In this document: piece after piece, positions 52,587 to 62,700 of the stretch
How positions within the stretch are numbered: position 1 is the stretch's first letter
Layout: every line of letters begins with the position of its first letter
NCBI GenBank assembly: GCA_964510225.1
Contig: CAZEAN010000001.1
Location: 97,429 to 161,428, forward strand
DNA: 64,000 bases
Origin: CAZEAN01 sp964510225
GTDB lineage: Bacteria; Planctomycetota; Planctomycetia; Isosphaerales; Isosphaeraceae
Reading direction: 5' to 3'
Notes under the pieces: model-generated
Told to the model about the DNA's origin: nothing
The model's database searches: none
The model's input: the letters and a program-made list of their open reading frames with translations, nothing else
Program-made: the position numbers and the translations under genes

Positions 52587-55004
52587 ATGGCGAAGATCCA
52601 GTCCGTCTGGGCCCTTGATATTGGCCAATCAGCGCTCAAGGCCCTCAAACTTGTTCCAGGTGACCAACCGGGTCAGGTAATCGCCGAAGCGTTCGACTTC
52701 GTCGAGTATCCCAAGATCCTGAGCCAGCCTGATGCCGAACCAGAAGAATTGGTACAGGCTGCAATGTCGACGTTTCTCGAACGAAACGACGTCAAGGGCT
52801 CACGGGTTGCAATCGGCGTACCGGGCCAAACTGGACTTGTAAAGTTCATCAAGCTTCCCCCGGTTGAGAAAAAGCGGATTCCCGACATTGTCAAGTTTGA
52901 AGCCCGCCAGCAGATCCCCTTCGCCTTGGAGGAAGTTATCTGGGACTGGCAGGAGATTCCGACTGACGACGATGAGGACGACGACTTCGCACAGACCGAA
53001 GTTGGCCTCTTCGCAATGAAGAGAGAGCAGATCCACCGGGCGATCCAACCGTTTCAGTCGACCGGCATTGAAGTCGATATCGTCCAGATGAGCCCGATCG
53101 CTCTCTATAATTACATTGCATTTGACCGTATTAACACGCCACCCGGTGAAGAGCCCAAAGAAGGCGAGGGAACTCCGGCAGATGGTGAGCGCGAGTCAGT
53201 CGTCTTGCTCGACATCGGTGCCGACCATACGGATTTAATTATCACGGATGGCCAGCGGATCTGGCAGCGGAATGTGCCGATCGGGGGTAATCACTTCACC
53301 CGTTCCCTCACGAAAGATCTGAAACTAACCTTCGCGAAGGCTGAGCACCTCAAGCGGAACGCGACGAAGGCCCCCGATCCCCGCGCGGTCTTCACCGCGA
53401 TGCGAGGTGTCTTCGGTGACTTCGCCAGTGAGATCCAACGCTCAATCGGCTTTTACGGGAGTGTCAACCGCCAAGCCAAAGTGACTAAGGTAATTGGCCT
53501 CGGTAACGGTTTTAAGCTCCCGGGCCTCCAAAAGTTCTTGCAGCAAAAGCTCAGCCAAGATGTTGAGAAACTGGAGCGCTACGACCGTCTTATCGGCGAA
53601 GAAGTCCTCGAAGCTCCCCAGTTCCAAGAGAATCTCGCTTCGTTCGCTGTTGCATATGGCCTCGCACTACAGGCGCTTGACTTAGGCGGGATGCAGACCA
53701 ATCTACTCCCGCAAGAAATTTTGCAGACTCGATTGGTTCGTGCCAAGAAGCCCTGGGCGCTGGTCGCCGCCGCACTTCTTCTCCTTGGGTTCTCCGCTCT
53801 CTACCTGGGCAATTATCGTGCCTTGGCAAAGGTCGATAATCCCGAATTTGAGCAAGCCGTTTCTGCGGCGAATAACGCGAAGAAGCTCGGAGATGGGTTC
53901 GACCAAGACTACAGTCAGGCCGTAAGTAAGTTCGGTTCAGTTAAGCAGGAGGGGGAACAGCTTGTTGCCGCCGACATCACCAAGTACAACTTCAAGCGAC
54001 TTCTCCAGCGTTTGAGTCAAGTCCTATACGACCCCAAGATTGATCCTGAATTCCAAGACGTTAACTTCGATGAGCTCGCTAATCGTATTATCTACGAACA
54101 GCATCAGGTCCATATTGATGCCATCCGGCCAGTCTACCGAAACGACCTGTCGCAATGGTTCGAGAGTCTCAAAGATCTCGAACAGAAACCGATTGCGACG
54201 ATGCACCCCTACGACCAAGAAACTCCTCCCCCTGCTGAAGCGGGTTGGGTGATTGAGATCGTGGGCCACCACTACAATCCTCTGGGTGAAGACCTTGAAG
54301 GCGGGCCTTTCTTTTTCTTGACTGAGCGAGTGATTCCTCGGTTTTGGGATATTCCGTTCCGTCAATTTGGCTTCTCCCACGCGTGCCTCCGTTGGTTCGT
54401 CACCGACAAGAAGTGGGAGAGTCAGAAAGCACTTGCGAACAACGGGATTCCTTCTGGTGCACCGCAGTTAGAGCACAGCAAACCTACGACGACAGGCGCT
54501 GCACGCCCTGGTGGCGGTAGCGGGATGCTCGGTCTCGAAGAAGGTATGATGGATCAGATGATGGGGATGGGCGGTATGACAGGTGAAATGAGTGGTGGCC
54601 GCGGTGGGATGGAAGGTATGGATGGTATGGACGAAATGATGGCTGCGATGATGGGCGGGGGAATGATGGGAGGTCGGACCTCAGCGTTCGGGAGTAGCGT
54701 TGAAGACGAGAACATTGAGTATGCGACCCGAACCGACTTCGTCCTTCTGATTAGCTGGGCACCGCCGACCGAAGACGGAGCACCAGTCACGGCTGAAGAC
54801 CTCCGGACTAAACTCGCTGAGGCGGAAGCGAAGTACGACGACTCCATCAAAACTCCTGACATTATCAAGGCATTCGAAGACGCATCGAGCCAAGAAACGA
54901 CCGAGGCGATCGCGCAGAGCGTCCAAAACGCAAGTGGTAGCGGAGCGATCCCATCCAATCCAAGCGGAACCCCTGGGAACGTTCCTCCAGCTTCGAATCC
55001 CTAA
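52587..55004 (+). CDS. pilM: PilM actin-like protein fused to a membrane-anchored PilN-like region
   Basis: 805 residues. Residues 1-370 are a PilM fold: VWALDIGQSALKALKL, GVPGQTGLVKFIKLPPVEKKRIPDIVKFEARQQIPF, SVVLLDIGADHTDLIITDG and the second phosphate site KVIGLGNGFKLPGLQKFLQ. A membrane helix follows at about 390-410 (PWALVAAALLLLGFSALYL), then an extracytoplasmic PilN-like part. Residues about 645-700 are a Met/Gly-rich segment (GMMDQMMGMGGMTGEMSGG and following). In classical type IV pilus systems PilM and PilN are separate proteins linking the cytoplasmic ring to the inner-membrane platform; here they are joined. AGGAG 10 bases upstream of ATG 52587 supports the start. It is first of four codirectional genes ending in a secretin. 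Confidence 0.85.
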   Translation: MAKIQSVWALDIGQSALKALKLVPGDQPGQVIAEAFDFVEYPKILSQPDAEPEELVQAAMSTFLERNDVKGSRVAIGVPGQTGLVKFIKLPPVEKKRIPDIVKFEARQQIPFALEEVIWDWQEIPTDDDEDDDFAQTEVGLFAMKREQIHRAIQPFQSTGIEVDIVQMSPIALYNYIAFDRINTPPGEEPKEGEGTPADGERESVVLLDIGADHTDLIITDGQRIWQRNVPIGGNHFTRSLTKDLKLTFAKAEHLKRNATKAPDPRAVFTAMRGVFGDFASEIQRSIGFYGSVNRQAKVTKVIGLGNGFKLPGLQKFLQQKLSQDVEKLERYDRLIGEEVLEAPQFQENLASFAVAYGLALQALDLGGMQTNLLPQEILQTRLVRAKKPWALVAAALLLLGFSALYLGNYRALAKVDNPEFEQAVSAANNAKKLGDGFDQDYSQAVSKFGSVKQEGEQLVAADITKYNFKRLLQRLSQVLYDPKIDPEFQDVNFDELANRIIYEQHQVHIDAIRPVYRNDLSQWFESLKDLEQKPIATMHPYDQETPPPAEAGWVIEIVGHHYNPLGEDLEGGPFFFLTERVIPRFWDIPFRQFGFSHACLRWFVTDKKWESQKALANNGIPSGAPQLEHSKPTTTGAARPGGGSGMLGLEEGMMDQMMGMGGMTGEMSGGRGGMEGMDGMDEMMAAMMGGGMMGGRTSAFGSSVEDENIEYATRTDFVLLISWAPPTEDGAPVTAEDLRTKLAEAEAKYDDSIKTPDIIKAFEDASSQETTEAIAQSVQNASGSGAIPSNPSGTPGNVPPASNP

Positions 55005-55040
55005 GTTCAAGGCAGATCTTTGGTCGGTCTAGAGGTTACG

Positions 55041-55068
55041 CACCGAGCATCGTTTCGATTGCTCGGTG
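55041..55068. repeat. Inverted repeat after the PilM-type gene
   Basis: CACCGAGCA (55041-55049) and TGCTCGGTG (55060-55068) form a 9-bp perfect stem, extendable inward. No T-run follows, so it may be a weak terminator or an RNA-processing/attenuation hairpin between the first two genes of the run. Confidence 0.5.
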
Positions 55069-55172
55069 CCCAAGCGATCGACATCGTTTCCAACCTACCC
55101 TGTCAGATCAACACTGAGTTCCTTCATCTAGTCGCTTCAACGTTATTCCGGTAGTACCGGACTGGGAGACCG

Positions 55173-56924
55173 ATGGACGCAAAAGAGATACTCCGGATCA
55201 TAATCCAGCAACGGTTCTGGATCATTCTTGGTTTCGCGGCACTGTTCCCGATCATTGCCTTTTTCGTCAGTGCAGGAGCAGTTAGTCAGGCGACCGAGAG
55301 CAAGACCGGCGAGATCACCTCAGCCAAGGACGGCGCGAACAAGTACGCCTCCGCACCAAACCCTCCGAACGGACAATACGAAGCGTTCACGACAGAGAAG
55401 ATCAGCACGATTGAATCTGATGTGAACACCGCTTGGAACTTACTGTACGAACGGCAAGCACCACTGCTCGATTGGCCTGAACAGGTTGCAGCAACCCTGA
55501 AAGAGTGGGGACGTGAGATTCCGGCCAACGTCGCGCCGAATGCGGAGCGCAAAGTCGGAGTCCGTTATGTTCAGGTCTACAAGAAATACGCTGAAGAGAT
55601 TTATGAGCTCTTCGATCCCTGGGATTCGGTGACTGGGGAAGGGATAGTGGTTGCACCACCAATGGAGTCACTCTTGGCGACGGTCGATCTCGAGAGCCAA
55701 GAAGTTGAGCCTTCCATCAATAAGATCTGGCAGCTTCAGGAAAATCTCTGGGTCCGCCGTGCGATCCTCCAGGTCGTCGCAGCCGTGAACGATGATGCGG
55801 GGGCTACCGACTGGGAATCGGCACCGGTCAAGCAAATCAATATGCTTGAAGTCGGGAATGCTGCGTCGGTTGATCACCGGACCTCAGCAGAGGGCTATGA
55901 GCTTCAGGACCCTGAAGAAGTCCTCCGCGAGGGGGAGACCGCCTCGACTGCTAGTACGGCTGCGGCATCAGGCACAAGTTCCGCAGCAGCCCCGCGTGGC
56001 GGAGGTTCAAGTATGTACATGGAAGAAATGATGGGGGGCATGACGGGCGCCGACGGGATGATGGCCGGTGTCGGAGGTCGAGCCTCGAAAGCTGGCGAAC
56101 CGGTCCGCTTCCTCTCTCCTGATGGAGTGAAACAGTTCCGCGATTACCCTGCCTTGATCTCGGTCTTGATCGATCAAAACTCGATCCAGGAATTCCTCGT
56201 CGCCTTCGAAAACGCCGCGATGCCGATGCGGGTCCTTGAGATGAATTGGGTCCGTCCTTCCACACCCGTCGAACCACCGGTGAAAGGCCAACAAGCCCGA
56301 TTCGGCGGTGGCTATGGCATAGGTTCCGGCGGCGGGATTCTTGGCATGGAAGACATGATGATGTCCATGATGGGCGGTGCTGGTGGCCGCGGAGGTCCGG
56401 GCACGTCCTACGGTGCTGGATATGGTGACGAGTCTTATATGGATGAGATGATGGGTAGCATGATGGGGATGGGGATGGGACGTGGTCAGATGGGTAGTGG
56501 AAGGACCGCCCGACGACAGAGCGTACGTCGTGACCTCACCAAATCTGAAGAAACTGAAGAAGAGAGCGATAAAGATGAGCAAATGGTTATCTTTGACCCC
56601 TACTACAACATCGTCGAACTCCAGGTCTACGTCCGAGCCCGCTTCTTCTATGAGCCGACTGAACTCCCTGGGCTCAAGGAGCAAAGCCCAGGTGCTACTG
56701 AGCCGGACGCTTTAGCTGATCCATCGTCAACGACTGAGACCGACTCGAGCGCTGAGACCACAGAGTCGGATCCATCGACGCTCATCGATTCAGAAGTCAC
56801 TGACTTGGAACCAACCGAGGCTGTCGAGGAGCCAACGACGCCGGAATCGGAGCCGGTGGAGACCGATTCCGCTTCCGAAGAGTCCGACGTCTCGGATTCG
56901 ACTCCGGCGGCTCCGCAAGGCTAA
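55173..56924 (+). CDS. Single-pass membrane protein of the pilus/secretin run, Met/Gly-rich
   Basis: 583 residues. One membrane helix at about 10-33 (FWIILGFAALFPIIAFFVSAGA) places the rest outside the membrane. Two Met/Gly-rich stretches, about 282-306 (MYMEEMMGGMTGADGMM) and 389-446 (MEDMMMSMMGGAGGRGGPG and following), separate folded-looking segments. The C-terminal 80 residues are Ser/Thr/Glu/Pro-rich and acidic. Between the two stretches, RDYPALISVLIDQNSIQEFLVAFENAAMPMRVLEMNWV resembles a PilO-like ferredoxin-fold region; this is only a tentative match. Position between a PilM/N fusion and the secretin suggests an inner-membrane platform or alignment component. Confidence 0.7.
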   Translation: MDAKEILRIIIQQRFWIILGFAALFPIIAFFVSAGAVSQATESKTGEITSAKDGANKYASAPNPPNGQYEAFTTEKISTIESDVNTAWNLLYERQAPLLDWPEQVAATLKEWGREIPANVAPNAERKVGVRYVQVYKKYAEEIYELFDPWDSVTGEGIVVAPPMESLLATVDLESQEVEPSINKIWQLQENLWVRRAILQVVAAVNDDAGATDWESAPVKQINMLEVGNAASVDHRTSAEGYELQDPEEVLREGETASTASTAAASGTSSAAAPRGGGSSMYMEEMMGGMTGADGMMAGVGGRASKAGEPVRFLSPDGVKQFRDYPALISVLIDQNSIQEFLVAFENAAMPMRVLEMNWVRPSTPVEPPVKGQQARFGGGYGIGSGGGILGMEDMMMSMMGGAGGRGGPGTSYGAGYGDESYMDEMMGSMMGMGMGRGQMGSGRTARRQSVRRDLTKSEETEEESDKDEQMVIFDPYYNIVELQVYVRARFFYEPTELPGLKEQSPGATEPDALADPSSTTETDSSAETTESDPSTLIDSEVTDLEPTEAVEEPTTPESEPVETDSASEESDVSDSTPAAPQG

Positions 56925-57051
56925 TCATGTAATCGGGTAGTGCACGAGGGTCGGTTCCAGTCGAGGATTTCCCATTCCGATTATCGTGCACACTTCATTC
57001 CTGCATACACATCAATCATCGTCTATGAGAAATTAAATCAGGAGAAATCCA

Positions 57052-59064
57052 ATGGCGAATCCGACTGTTGAAAAGCTGAAGATGATCGGGTTGAAGTTCG
57101 GCGATAAGGCCGCCGTCGCGATCACCGGGGCTCTCTGTGTATTCTTCGTCTTTAAGGCGCTGACCACGGAAACGATCGACCTCACGCCGGATGACTTGAC
57201 GGAAGTCGCCAACCGGGCGAGTGCGAATATCCGACGGGATCAACCCGAATCACAGATTCTCCAGCGACTCGAGCAAGACGGAATGGTCTTGGTCGGCTTT
57301 GAGGAAAAGGTCCGAGAGACCCAGAATACGAAGGTCGAGTCCAGCGACTATTCGCTCGCACGCTCGTTCGTCGTCCAGGAGCCTGGCGCTGGTCGGATTC
57401 GTGACTCGGTACTCGACCAACTCCTTGCACCCTACGACCTTGTCGCAACTGCCGGCCGCGGTGGAACGCCGTTCGCACTGAAAGACGAGAGCGGCAAGTA
57501 CATTCCGTACGAGCCTGATGAGGATGATGAGACCGGCCGGGGCTCGATGATGGGCGCCATGATGGGTCTCGAAGGTGGCCGAGGTGGTCGTAACAACCGC
57601 GAGGAGAATCGAATCGAAGAAGAGCGTCGCAAAAAGCAAGAGCGACTCGACCGCCAGCGACAAAACCTCCGGATTGCCGGCGCTGTTCAGATGCCTCTTG
57701 AAGAAGAAGAAGAGGATGCGGTCGATCTCCAACAGATCGATCTTGAGACAGAAGTTCGAGGACTCCGCTGGGTGGCCGTGGTCGGTGTCCTCAATCACAA
57801 GCAATTCCGTGACCGTTACGCCAAGACCCTCAAGCTTCCTCCCGACTCACCTGGTGCACATCCTGACTATCGGGGGGTTGAAATGGAGCGTCAAGAGTAT
57901 CAGCCGTACCGGAATGACTGGTCTGACTGGACTCAGGTCGATGATGCTGAGCTTGAGCGGATTGTCGAAGATGTCTATGAAACCGAAGGAGAAGAAGCTG
58001 AATTTACGTCACCTGAATCTCGATTAAGCAATCTTGTCAGTTTCCTCCCCTACCTCTCTGCAGGATATTGGACCGGGATCAGCCATGGTAAGCTCATTCC
58101 TGAAGATCGACTCCGAGAGCTTCTCGCCACCGAGGATGAAGACGAAGATAACAATAACGCAGGCCGTGCCGGCTACGGTGGTATGGGAGGCGGTTATGAC
58201 ACCGACGAAGACATGATGATGGGAATGATGGGAGGTGGACTCGGCATGCGTGGCGGTGGTGGCTCTGCCGCGATGGGGATGGACATGGATATGGGGATGA
58301 TGATGGGTGGTCCAGGCCTAGGTTTTGGCGGTCGATCGACCGATTCTGGCCCCGAAGAGCAGACCGACGCCGATCTCATCATGGTCCGAGCCCTCGATTA
58401 CACCGTCGAGCCAGGCAAGACCTACCGCTATCGAGTTCGAGTCCGGGTTGCGAATCCGAATTATCAGCGCCAGGATGTTGCACCTGGCGTTGACACCGAG
58501 ACCGAGTTCCTCGTTGGTCCTTGGAGCGAGATCACTGAGATGGTCCGCGTTCCTGCCGATGTCTCCCTTTATGCGATGCGACCTTCAACCACCTCGAACG
58601 CTTTCTCCGCCGAGGCCGTAAATTTTGATGTCATTGCCTGGAGTCCTGAGACCGGCCGACTCGCGGTCCGGAACTTCGCCGCAGGCCCTGGCGAGTTTGT
58701 TGGTAAGCGATCGAGTACTCAAGTCGCGGTTGAGGGGGAAGAAGATCCACAATCGGAAGTGATCGACTTCAATAGCCGTCAACTTGTGGTAGAGACCTCG
58801 GGAGGCAATCATCCGCTGTTCGATCTCGGGATCACTGGGTACTTTGAGGTTCCGACCATCGCTGTTCTCCTTCGACCCGACGGGGCTCTTGCGTTGCATA
58901 ACCAATCGGTGGATGTTGGTGATGAGCAGCGCGACTTTATGAAACAGTCCTACCAACTCTCGATCTCAGACGACGGCGATAAGAAGAATCGCGGTAACAT
59001 GATGGGGATCGAGGACATGATGATGGGCGGCAGTGGTTACGGCGCAGGAATGGGCTCATTCTGA
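57052..59064 (+). CDS. Second single-pass membrane protein of the pilus/secretin run, Met/Gly-rich
   Basis: 670 residues. A membrane helix at about 20-37 (AAVAITGALCVFFVFKAL) is followed by an extracytoplasmic part. Met/Gly-rich stretches occur at about 163-172, 376-426 (DMMMGMMGGGLGMRGGGG and following) and at the very C-terminus (649-670, ending GAGMGSF). Between these are two segments: one with an Arg/Glu/Lys-rich helix (EENRIEEERRKKQERLDRQ) and one beta-rich (VRALDYTVEPGKTYRYRVRVRVANPNYQ, a fibronectin-like strand pattern). The order in the operon suggests a PilP-like pilotin/bridge role to the secretin, inferred from position only. A strong terminator follows at 59101. Confidence 0.7.
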   Translation: MANPTVEKLKMIGLKFGDKAAVAITGALCVFFVFKALTTETIDLTPDDLTEVANRASANIRRDQPESQILQRLEQDGMVLVGFEEKVRETQNTKVESSDYSLARSFVVQEPGAGRIRDSVLDQLLAPYDLVATAGRGGTPFALKDESGKYIPYEPDEDDETGRGSMMGAMMGLEGGRGGRNNREENRIEEERRKKQERLDRQRQNLRIAGAVQMPLEEEEEDAVDLQQIDLETEVRGLRWVAVVGVLNHKQFRDRYAKTLKLPPDSPGAHPDYRGVEMERQEYQPYRNDWSDWTQVDDAELERIVEDVYETEGEEAEFTSPESRLSNLVSFLPYLSAGYWTGISHGKLIPEDRLRELLATEDEDEDNNNAGRAGYGGMGGGYDTDEDMMMGMMGGGLGMRGGGGSAAMGMDMDMGMMMGGPGLGFGGRSTDSGPEEQTDADLIMVRALDYTVEPGKTYRYRVRVRVANPNYQRQDVAPGVDTETEFLVGPWSEITEMVRVPADVSLYAMRPSTTSNAFSAEAVNFDVIAWSPETGRLAVRNFAAGPGEFVGKRSSTQVAVEGEEDPQSEVIDFNSRQLVVETSGGNHPLFDLGITGYFEVPTIAVLLRPDGALALHNQSVDVGDEQRDFMKQSYQLSISDDGDKKNRGNMMGIEDMMMGGSGYGAGMGSF

Positions 59065-59100
59065 TCGCTTCTCACTCCGTTCCAATCTGCTAGATCAGGA

Positions 59101-59142
59101 AGCCCAGCGACCATAAAGGGTCGCTGGGCTTTCGTCATTTTT
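59101..59142 (+). terminator. Intrinsic terminator before the secretin gene
   Basis: AGCCCAGCGACC (59101-59112) and GGTCGCTGGGCT (59119-59130) form a perfect 12-bp stem with a 6-base loop. TTCGTCATTTTT follows. It lies 36 bp after the third gene's stop and separates it from the secretin, which must have its own promoter or rely on readthrough. Confidence 0.9.
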
Positions 59143-59762
59143 GTGAAATGAAACCGACTACCATTCGTTGAATTTTGAAGCCAATGGCAGTTTTCTCCGG
59201 AACGACTGAAGTTTTCCGGAGCATCGGTACGATCCCTATAGTCGGAACGCCGGCTTCGACCGGTCCGAAATCCCTTCTGGGGACCAGGACCTGGAGGCCG
59301 GGAGATGGGTGAGACCAACGAGTTCAACGGCAGGATGCCGAAACGTTGGGGTCGCCAACCCAGCAGTCGTTCCAATCAATCGAGAGGAAGAACAAGAAAG
59401 GTAGGCGAGGTCCGACAACAGGATCCGAGTGAGTTTGATCGGGAGGGCTTGACCGCCGTGTGCGATTCCGATAGCACAACGGCACGACTGTCCCCCGTCT
59501 CGGCAACTGTTCGGTCGGTCATGCTTGCCATCCTTTCGAAACTCACCTCCCCGGCGGATTGGATCGGAGCAGGGTGCAGCTTACGATCGGGCCTCCCCGG
59601 TCGCGTGTCGTCAACTTCGTTGATCCTCGGATCGACTGGCGACGTGCGGCAGGTTGGATTGGAGACTCGATCGGTCAATCAGTCCTTCCGCGTCGGGGGC
59701 TTGCCTCGGACCGTCGCAGGGAAGCCGACGGTCGTCTCCGACCGCGGCGAAAGGAGGTCGCG
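59143..59762. other. Leader region of the secretin gene
   Basis: No gene supported. A 162-residue frame (59305-59793 +) with an upstream GGAGG ends inside the secretin start region, but its product is Ser/Arg-rich with no domain. The secretin frame itself is open from 59559, but those 68 residues are Arg-rich and unlike a signal peptide. A promoter is expected here because of the upstream terminator; I cannot point to one. Confidence 0.5.
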
Positions 59763-62700
59763 TTGGGAAGGCTCAGAACTCTCACGATCCTGATCAGCGT
59801 CGGGGGATGGGGGGTCGCCGCATACGGCGCCTTCCAAGACGGTGGCACAAGTACCACCGGTCAACGCCCCCCGGCGCCCGTGCCGCCGATCGAATATCTT
59901 CGAGCGGGGGCGATGTTGTTTAACCAAGGGAATTACGAACTTGCTGCAGATTACCTTGAAGCGGCGTCACTCTACCGTGATGAGCTGAACGGACCGGACG
60001 CAGCTCGGCTCGACGAGTATCTTCAAGCGATGACGCAGGTTGCGTCTCCTGAGGAATCCCACCATCCGGTGGCGAGCTCAGCCCATGATCAAGCGACCTC
60101 GATGGTCCAACAGGCCCGAGACGCTGTGACCGTGGGGGCTCATGGTGCGGCCGAGCATCTTGCGCACCAAGCCGCAGCGATGGGATCCCCCTTTGGCTCG
60201 GGTGAAGACTCCCCCGGTCAGGTCTTAAACGATCTTGCGGGGCAAGACCGCTTCGCAGGGACCGAGGACAAGTCGATCGCTCGTTGGCGACTCCTGCAGG
60301 CTCGCGAAGACATTGCTCAGGGCCAGTACGATAAAGCTCAGGCGAACATCGACCAAGCAAGGATGGTTGATGTTAACTGGGGGCTTTTCGATGACGTCAC
60401 GCCGGATCGGGTCCAAAAGGAACTCGACAAAGCGCGACCGGCGAAGGTCGCGACGAACGGCATAGCACCCCCACAAGGCTCCACGCGAAATCAGAAAAAG
60501 GTTGCGAAAGAGCGGCTTTCTGAGGCTCGCGCAATGATCGGGCGTGGTGATTACGACGGTGCCGAGTCACTCGCGATGGAGGTTCAAGGCTGGGGACTGA
60601 AGTTCCTCCGGATCGAAGATAGCCCCGAAAAGGTTGCTGCTGCGGCTCGAGCCTTGCGGCAGACCGATCTCAAGCGATCAACCCAGTCGAGCCAATCGAC
60701 CTACGATCTCTTGGTGACCGAAGCCCGGAGCCTCCTCAACGAAGGTCGTTACGAGGAAGCTGCGCAACAGGCTAACCACGCTCTCCGATTGAACGTCGTC
60801 CCCCCGATCGGTGTTGACCGCGCTGAAGCTGTTCTCCACGAGGTTGAGCTTGCTCAAGCGGGAACTCCCGCTCCGATGCCAGTCTCGCCGTTGGGTTTAC
60901 CAGAACCTCCGAGTTCGATGGGCGATCCCAACGTGATGGTTGCCCAAGGTAACCTTCCAATCGAACCCGACAACGTCATGAACCAGGTCGAAGTCGATGA
61001 CGTCCCGAGCTTCAACGACTTCCCACCCGCCATCCCCGAGCCTGCGGGGTCTGCGATGGTTGGAATCGATCCGGTTCTCGACGCGATGAACCTTGCTGAG
61101 CAACTGCCGACTCCGGCAGAAGATCCAGCACAAGTCGCTCTCGCCCGCTCGCGGAACCTCCTGGCAAGCGGCAACTATGACGCCGCCCGAACTGCTGCCG
61201 ACGAAGCAGCGATGGCCGGGGCTCAAACCGAAGCTTCGGATATTCAGAGCCAGATCAACCTTGCAGAGCAATCTGCAGCATATCAGCTCTTTAACGCCGC
61301 TGCAGCTGCCCTCCGTGAGCAAGATATCGATCGAGCCCGTGCCTTGATCGACGAAGTCTCGGCTATCGACCTTGCATTCGCTCCGTCACTGAAGGCCCGG
61401 GTTGACGACCTGGCCTCAAAACTCACGGAGTCGGAAGCGGAGGATCTCGAAGCTGACGTGTTCGAAACCGAACTCGACGCGATGACCGTCGAGGCGCAAC
61501 GGATGAACACCGAGGTTTCCTCGAAGGTCTCCGAAGCCCGGCGATTGATGGACAGCAAGCCCTCCGAGGGGATCACGATCCTCGAAGAGACGAAGGTTGC
61601 CGTGACCGTCGCCGAGATTCCAGAGCCGGTCCGCCGGACTCTCCTACAACGAGTTGAGGTTGCCCTCGAACTCGCAGAGCGTGATCGCGAAGTCTTCGAA
61701 GCGAAGATGACTGACGAACGTGCTCGAGCAGATGCCGAGCGAGAGCATCTCCGGATTCTTGAGGCCAGGATTGCCGAGGCCGACCAGATCAATGCTCTCA
61801 TGGAGCGTGCTGTCCAGGCACAAGACGACGGTGATTATGCTGCCGCCGAGACCTTCGCGAAGCGGGTGATGGTGATTGATCCGAACAACGCCACTGCCGC
61901 TGCGATGGTCACCCTGATGCAAACGAAACGCCACTATGAAATCGATCAGCGGATTCGATCCGCGAAAGAGGAAGGCTTCCTCAATGCCCTCCACGATGTT
62001 GATCGGGCTGGCGTGATTGACGGCGAAGTACTTGATCGATCGATCGCTTACCCCCGAGACTTTGCGGACCTCGTCCGACGTCGCGAGGGAATTGCTGATC
62101 CGGTCCCGTACCGATCGGTCGAAGCGATTGAAGTCGAAAAGGCGCTTAACCAAGATGTCACGATTGAGATGGCGGAAGGGACACTCAATGAGGCCATCAC
62201 CTTCCTCCAGAACTACACCGGGCTTAACTTCGCTCCCGACACAAGGGCGATGCAGGACGAAGGGGTCACGCTCGATTCTCCAATCCAACAGCTCGTTCTG
62301 TACAACGTCAAAGTGAAGACTGTCCTTGAGCTGATGCTCGACCAACTTGGTCTGAGCTACAAGATCAGCGACAACGACGGTGTGGTGATCATCACAACAC
62401 CACAATCGCGGGGCAAGATGATCGTCCGAAGCTACGCGGTGGGTGACTTGGTGATCCCTCCTCCGGCAAACCCGGAGATCCCCAATCCGGTGAAGCCGTT
62501 AAACTCAGGCTCTTTGCTTGATAGTGATGGCTACACCCAAATCGGTGATTCGATCACCACTCCTCAGCCCTCGATGGGCGGGACGACAGTAACCAAGACA
62601 CCTCGGCAAGTTGACTTCGGTCCGTTGATCAATCTGATCACGACTTCGATCGCCCCAGGATCGTGGCGCCTTGAAGATCTGAACACCGGAACTTCGACGC

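Noticed and set aside
56007..56684. 225-residue minus-strand frame, His/Thr-rich
   Set aside because: It is the complement of the Met/Gly-rich coding region; ATG-rich DNA reads as CAT (His) on the other strand.
59305..59793. 162-residue frame with an upstream GGAGG before the secretin gene
   Set aside because: Ser/Arg-rich product without domain, ends inside the secretin start; the GGAGG could be chance.
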